Shown one piece after another: positions 51,368 to 53,605 of a stretch of DNA of 53,605 bases; within the stretch, counting starts at the first letter, position 1; every line of letters starts with the position of its first letter. The stretch comes from Planctomycetaceae bacterium. GTDB lineage: Bacteria > Planctomycetota > Planctomycetia > Pirellulales > Pirellulaceae. A program made the position numbers and the translations under genes. The stretch covers positions 1 to 53,605 of the forward strand of contig JAAYDI010000155.1 in assembly GCA_012729315.1 (NCBI GenBank), written 5' to 3'. The notes below the pieces were generated by a model. That model did no database searches and was not told the origin of the DNA. It was given only the letters and a program-made list of their open reading frames with translations.

Positions 51368-53086
51368 TCACTTGTCCGACTGCAGCAAGTCTCCGAACTC
51401 GCTCAACAGCGCGTACTTCTTCTGCCAGGGTGTATACATCAAGCCGCGGACGCCGGGAGTCTGGCGGGCCAGCCGCAGCCATCCCTGAACGTCCTGCAGG
51501 TCATCGGCGTCGTAGTAGCAGGCCGCCAGCGTCTGGAACCCCTTCTCGGCAAAGAACTGCAGGTTCTTCGCACGCGGCTCGCCCCCCCACACGGCGATGG
51601 TCAGGTCGTGGGGGACGTGGTCCCAGGAACCTGTGAAGTCGCCCTGCACCAGAAAGTAGTTATCATGCGCGTTGTGGTGAGGGTCGAGCATGTCCGACCA
51701 GACGTACACCTCCACCTCGGGCAGGTGGCGGCGCAGGATCTGCACTTGCCGGGTAATGCACTCGCCGAGCAACTCGCCCATGTTGCGGTGGGCGCAAGCC
51801 TGGCAGGTGCCCCCCATGCGCACTTCGTCCATATTCAGCAGCACACGTCGCGGCTGCAGGCGTTCGGCCAGCAGCGCGGCTTCATGGTCGAAGATCTCGT
51901 ACAACTCCGGCTCGGCCATGCAGACCGTCACCTGCGACCCGTTGATCGCCAGCGCGTGGTACCAACTGACGCGCAGTCGCTGGCCCGGCTGGATCCGGCT
52001 GCCGGGCAGGAGTTGCAGCGCGGGCGCCTCGCGGTCCACACGGTAGGGGCTGTAGCGCGGATCTTCCAGCGGAGCGTAGTCGCGATCCTCGACGTACGTC
52101 GTGGTCCCGTCTTCGCTGCAGACGGTTACGGGAGTTCCCGGCCGGTGCAGCACATTCAGCGGCCCCACTTCTTCCACCGTCCAGTCGTCGAGCCACAGGC
52201 GTCCAGACCGTGCGCCCCAGGTGCCCGCATAGACGTTCACCGTCTGGCAATCGAGGCTGTTAAACAGCATCGTGATTTTGCGCCAGTCGGTCGTTTCGGG
52301 GACGTCAAAGTCCATCGGGGCCAGCGAGCGTTCACCGGATAGCACCTGCATCCGGAACGCACTGGCTGGCTGCAGGCCCTCGGTCTTGACCCACAGGCTG
52401 AGGCGGTAACAGCGGTGCGGCCGCACGGCCAGTTCCTGCATCACGCGACCATGTCCGTGCCGGTTGGCCGAGAAATTCTCGAAACGCAGCGCTGCGCTGC
52501 CGCCATGATACACCTGCCGGTCGACAAAACTCACTACTCCCGGCTGGTCGTGGAACCGGTAGCCGGCCAGCTGGTGCTCCTGGTGCTCCTCGAAGCCGCC
52601 GTTGTTCCAGCGCATCTCGGGATCGGGCTGGAAGGTCGCCTGCTGCCCCGCCACCACAAACGTCGCGTTCTCCACCGGCACGCCCGCGGCCAGGTTGCGG
52701 TTGTGCGCCAGCACAGCCCCGCCATAGCCGACCGAGAAGATGGCGGGGATGAAATCCAGATGGTTGCGTTGGCACGCCTCGCGCACCGCATCCAGCCTGC
52801 GAAAATACTCCGGGCTCTTCTGGCAGAGGGTGTCTAGGCCGAGTGACATCACGGCGCCGTTCAGCTGGTGCCGGGCGGCCACGTCCAGCACCTGCGTGAT
52901 CTCGCCGACGTCGGTCTCGCGATTCAGGTTCCAGCCGAAGATCCACACAAAGCGGTCCTGCAGCGGCTCCGCGCCCGATCCCACACTGCCTGCCACAACG
53001 CAGGCGACCAGAGCCAGGAGACCCGCTCTCCGGACAATCGAAATCCAACCGGCTGAGCGCCGAACGCAACGGGAAAGTCGTGTCAT
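51368..53086 (-). CDS. Secreted TIM-barrel glycosidase-like protein with a carbohydrate-binding-type domain
   Basis: ATG 53086, with AGGTG upstream, gives 572 residues. A signal peptide covers about 1-38. A barrel-like first part (about 42-130: RFVWIFGWNLN, ...VMSLGLDTLCQ...) is followed by a beta-sandwich insertion (about 150-310) of the CBM/discoidin type (GSAALRFENFS...YRLSLWVKTEG). The barrel resumes with LLNMDEVRMGG near 408 and EVYVWSDMLDPHH near 455. Asp-Glu then WSDM resembles the GH20 catalytic region. Assignment to a glycoside hydrolase clan is plausible but not proven; the substrate is unknown. Confidence 0.6.
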   Translation of the reverse strand: MTRLSRCVRRSAGWISIVRRAGLLALVACVVAGSVGSGAEPLQDRFVWIFGWNLNRETDVGEITQVLDVAARHQLNGAVMSLGLDTLCQKSPEYFRRLDAVREACQRNHLDFIPAIFSVGYGGAVLAHNRNLAAGVPVENATFVVAGQQATFQPDPEMRWNNGGFEEHQEHQLAGYRFHDQPGVVSFVDRQVYHGGSAALRFENFSANRHGHGRVMQELAVRPHRCYRLSLWVKTEGLQPASAFRMQVLSGERSLAPMDFDVPETTDWRKITMLFNSLDCQTVNVYAGTWGARSGRLWLDDWTVEEVGPLNVLHRPGTPVTVCSEDGTTTYVEDRDYAPLEDPRYSPYRVDREAPALQLLPGSRIQPGQRLRVSWYHALAINGSQVTVCMAEPELYEIFDHEAALLAERLQPRRVLLNMDEVRMGGTCQACAHRNMGELLGECITRQVQILRRHLPEVEVYVWSDMLDPHHNAHDNYFLVQGDFTGSWDHVPHDLTIAVWGGEPRAKNLQFFAEKGFQTLAACYYDADDLQDVQGWLRLARQTPGVRGLMYTPWQKKYALLSEFGDLLQSDK

Positions 53087-53390
53087 ATCAATCACCTGGT
53101 GAACTGCCGCAGAATCTCCCGATCCTGGGCATGAAACTGGACGTCGACCCGTGTCTCGCTGCGCGCGAGCAGTGGAGGCTTCTTCGGTATCCTCATGTTC
53201 GGTTCCCGCGCCATCCATCGAGGACAGCGGTATCAGAGCCTGCCAATCGGTCACACGGGTGCCTGAACGACCGCACGCCACACTCACGTTATCGTCCTGA
53301 TCGGGACCACGCAAGTCAGACGTGGCCGGTGCTTGGCGCTTGTGCCGGGGATGGGACAATGGGATGGGACAATGGGGTGGCGACAATGGG
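53087..53390. other. Spacer upstream of the glycosidase-like gene
   Basis: 304 bp. Apart from the minisatellite that begins at 53348, no gene, promoter or terminator is evident. Confidence 0.45.
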
Positions 53391-53395
53391 GTGGC
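53348..53395. repeat. 13-14-bp minisatellite
   Basis: GGGATGGGACAAT occurs twice, then a GGGGTGGCGACAAT variant, then a partial GGGGTGGC. It runs directly into the esterase-like fragment. Confidence 0.85.
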
Positions 53396-53513
53396 ACGTC
53401 AGCTGGTGCGATACGAAGGCGAGCCGGGGCTCTGGGTGGAAGGTTATCTGCTGCTGCCCCCTGGCATGCAGAGCGGTGCGGTGAAAGGCTCGGTCATTCT
53501 GAGCCGGTTGTAG
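53391..53513 (+). pseudogene. Fragment of an acetylxylan-esterase-like hydrolase gene
   Basis: The plus-strand frame reads RQLVRYEGEPGLWVEGYLLLPPG. The EPGxWVxGxLxxPxG pattern is the beginning of the core of planctomycete acetylxylan-esterase/dipeptidyl-peptidase-like hydrolases. The frame ends at TAG 53511, 40 codons in, before any nucleophile elbow. The usual N-terminus is also missing, replaced by the minisatellite. It is probably a remnant. Confidence 0.5.
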
Positions 53514-53520
53514 TGGACAA

Positions 53521-53535
53521 ATCCATGCCATGGAT
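53521..53535. repeat. Short perfect palindrome
   Basis: ATCCATG-C-CATGGAT, 7-bp arms around one base, 8 bases after the stop of the esterase-like fragment. It may be chance. Confidence 0.4.
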
Positions 53536-53605
53536 GGGCCCATTCGCATGGACTGCCTACCTCCTGCACCGTGCAGCGGTTACATCCCGCAATTGGCCGA
53601 AGGCC

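Overview
The window is high-GC bacterial chromosome. It most resembles a planctomycete (Planctomycetota, probably near Pirellulales). The evidence is gene content: large multi-pseudopilin cluster, DUF2752 and DUF2617 proteins, a Minf_1886-type protein, an Ala/Lys/Thr histone-like protein, a lone groES, and a secreted cytochrome-like protein ending in a formylglycine-generating-enzyme (FGE)-type domain. GTG and TTG starts are common. I saw no rRNA, tRNA, CRISPR array, intact insertion sequence or phage module.

Layout. (1) 1-1150: the start of a minus-strand gene leaving the window, a perfect 13-bp palindrome, and an outer-membrane beta-barrel-like protein. (2) 1597-17479: a plus-strand type II secretion / type IV pilus-like cluster. 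It has two GspE/PilB ATPases flanking a PilT, a GspF/PilC platform protein, four prepilin-like proteins and a 1687-residue GspK-like protein, and ends at a hairpin terminator. Secretin, GspL/M-type assembly genes and prepilin peptidase are absent. (3) 17851-19333: a CPBP membrane protease and a DUF2617-like protein with a good sigma70 promoter. (4) 24428-19405 (minus): a tight run glyA, response regulator, TPR protein, DUF2752 protein, alpha/beta hydrolase. (5) 24654-31544: a zincin-like lipoprotein, an iron-type solute-binding lipoprotein, a DEAD-box helicase, a histone-like protein and a HEAT-like protein. (6) 31545-41621: a decayed gluconolactonase remnant, the acetolactate synthase large subunit, uvrA, a membrane PIN/TRAM protein, a lone DNA methyltransferase, argS and rsfS. 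(7) 41622-46731: a repeat-rich spacer, a secreted Met/Gly-repeat protein convergent with a long coiled-coil protein, groES, a PSP1 protein, a Minf_1886 protein and a tiny membrane protein. (8) 46741-53605: a possible small gene, the 1329-residue fusion of a hydrazine-synthase-alpha-like diheme propeller with an FGE-like domain, a small membrane protein, a secreted glycosidase-like protein, and an esterase fragment beside a minisatellite.

How the parts relate. The pilus/secretion cluster and the many secreted or lipid-anchored proteins point to an envelope-centred lifestyle. Housekeeping genes (glyA, ilvB, uvrA, argS, rsfS, groES) are interspersed singly, away from their usual partners. The most unusual coding object is the diheme propeller/FGE fusion at 47014-51003. 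The most unusual non-coding feature is the repeated presence of short tandem duplications and hairpins in the spacers, alongside at least two decayed gene fragments. All assignments rest on reading motifs and gene context; no database search was run.
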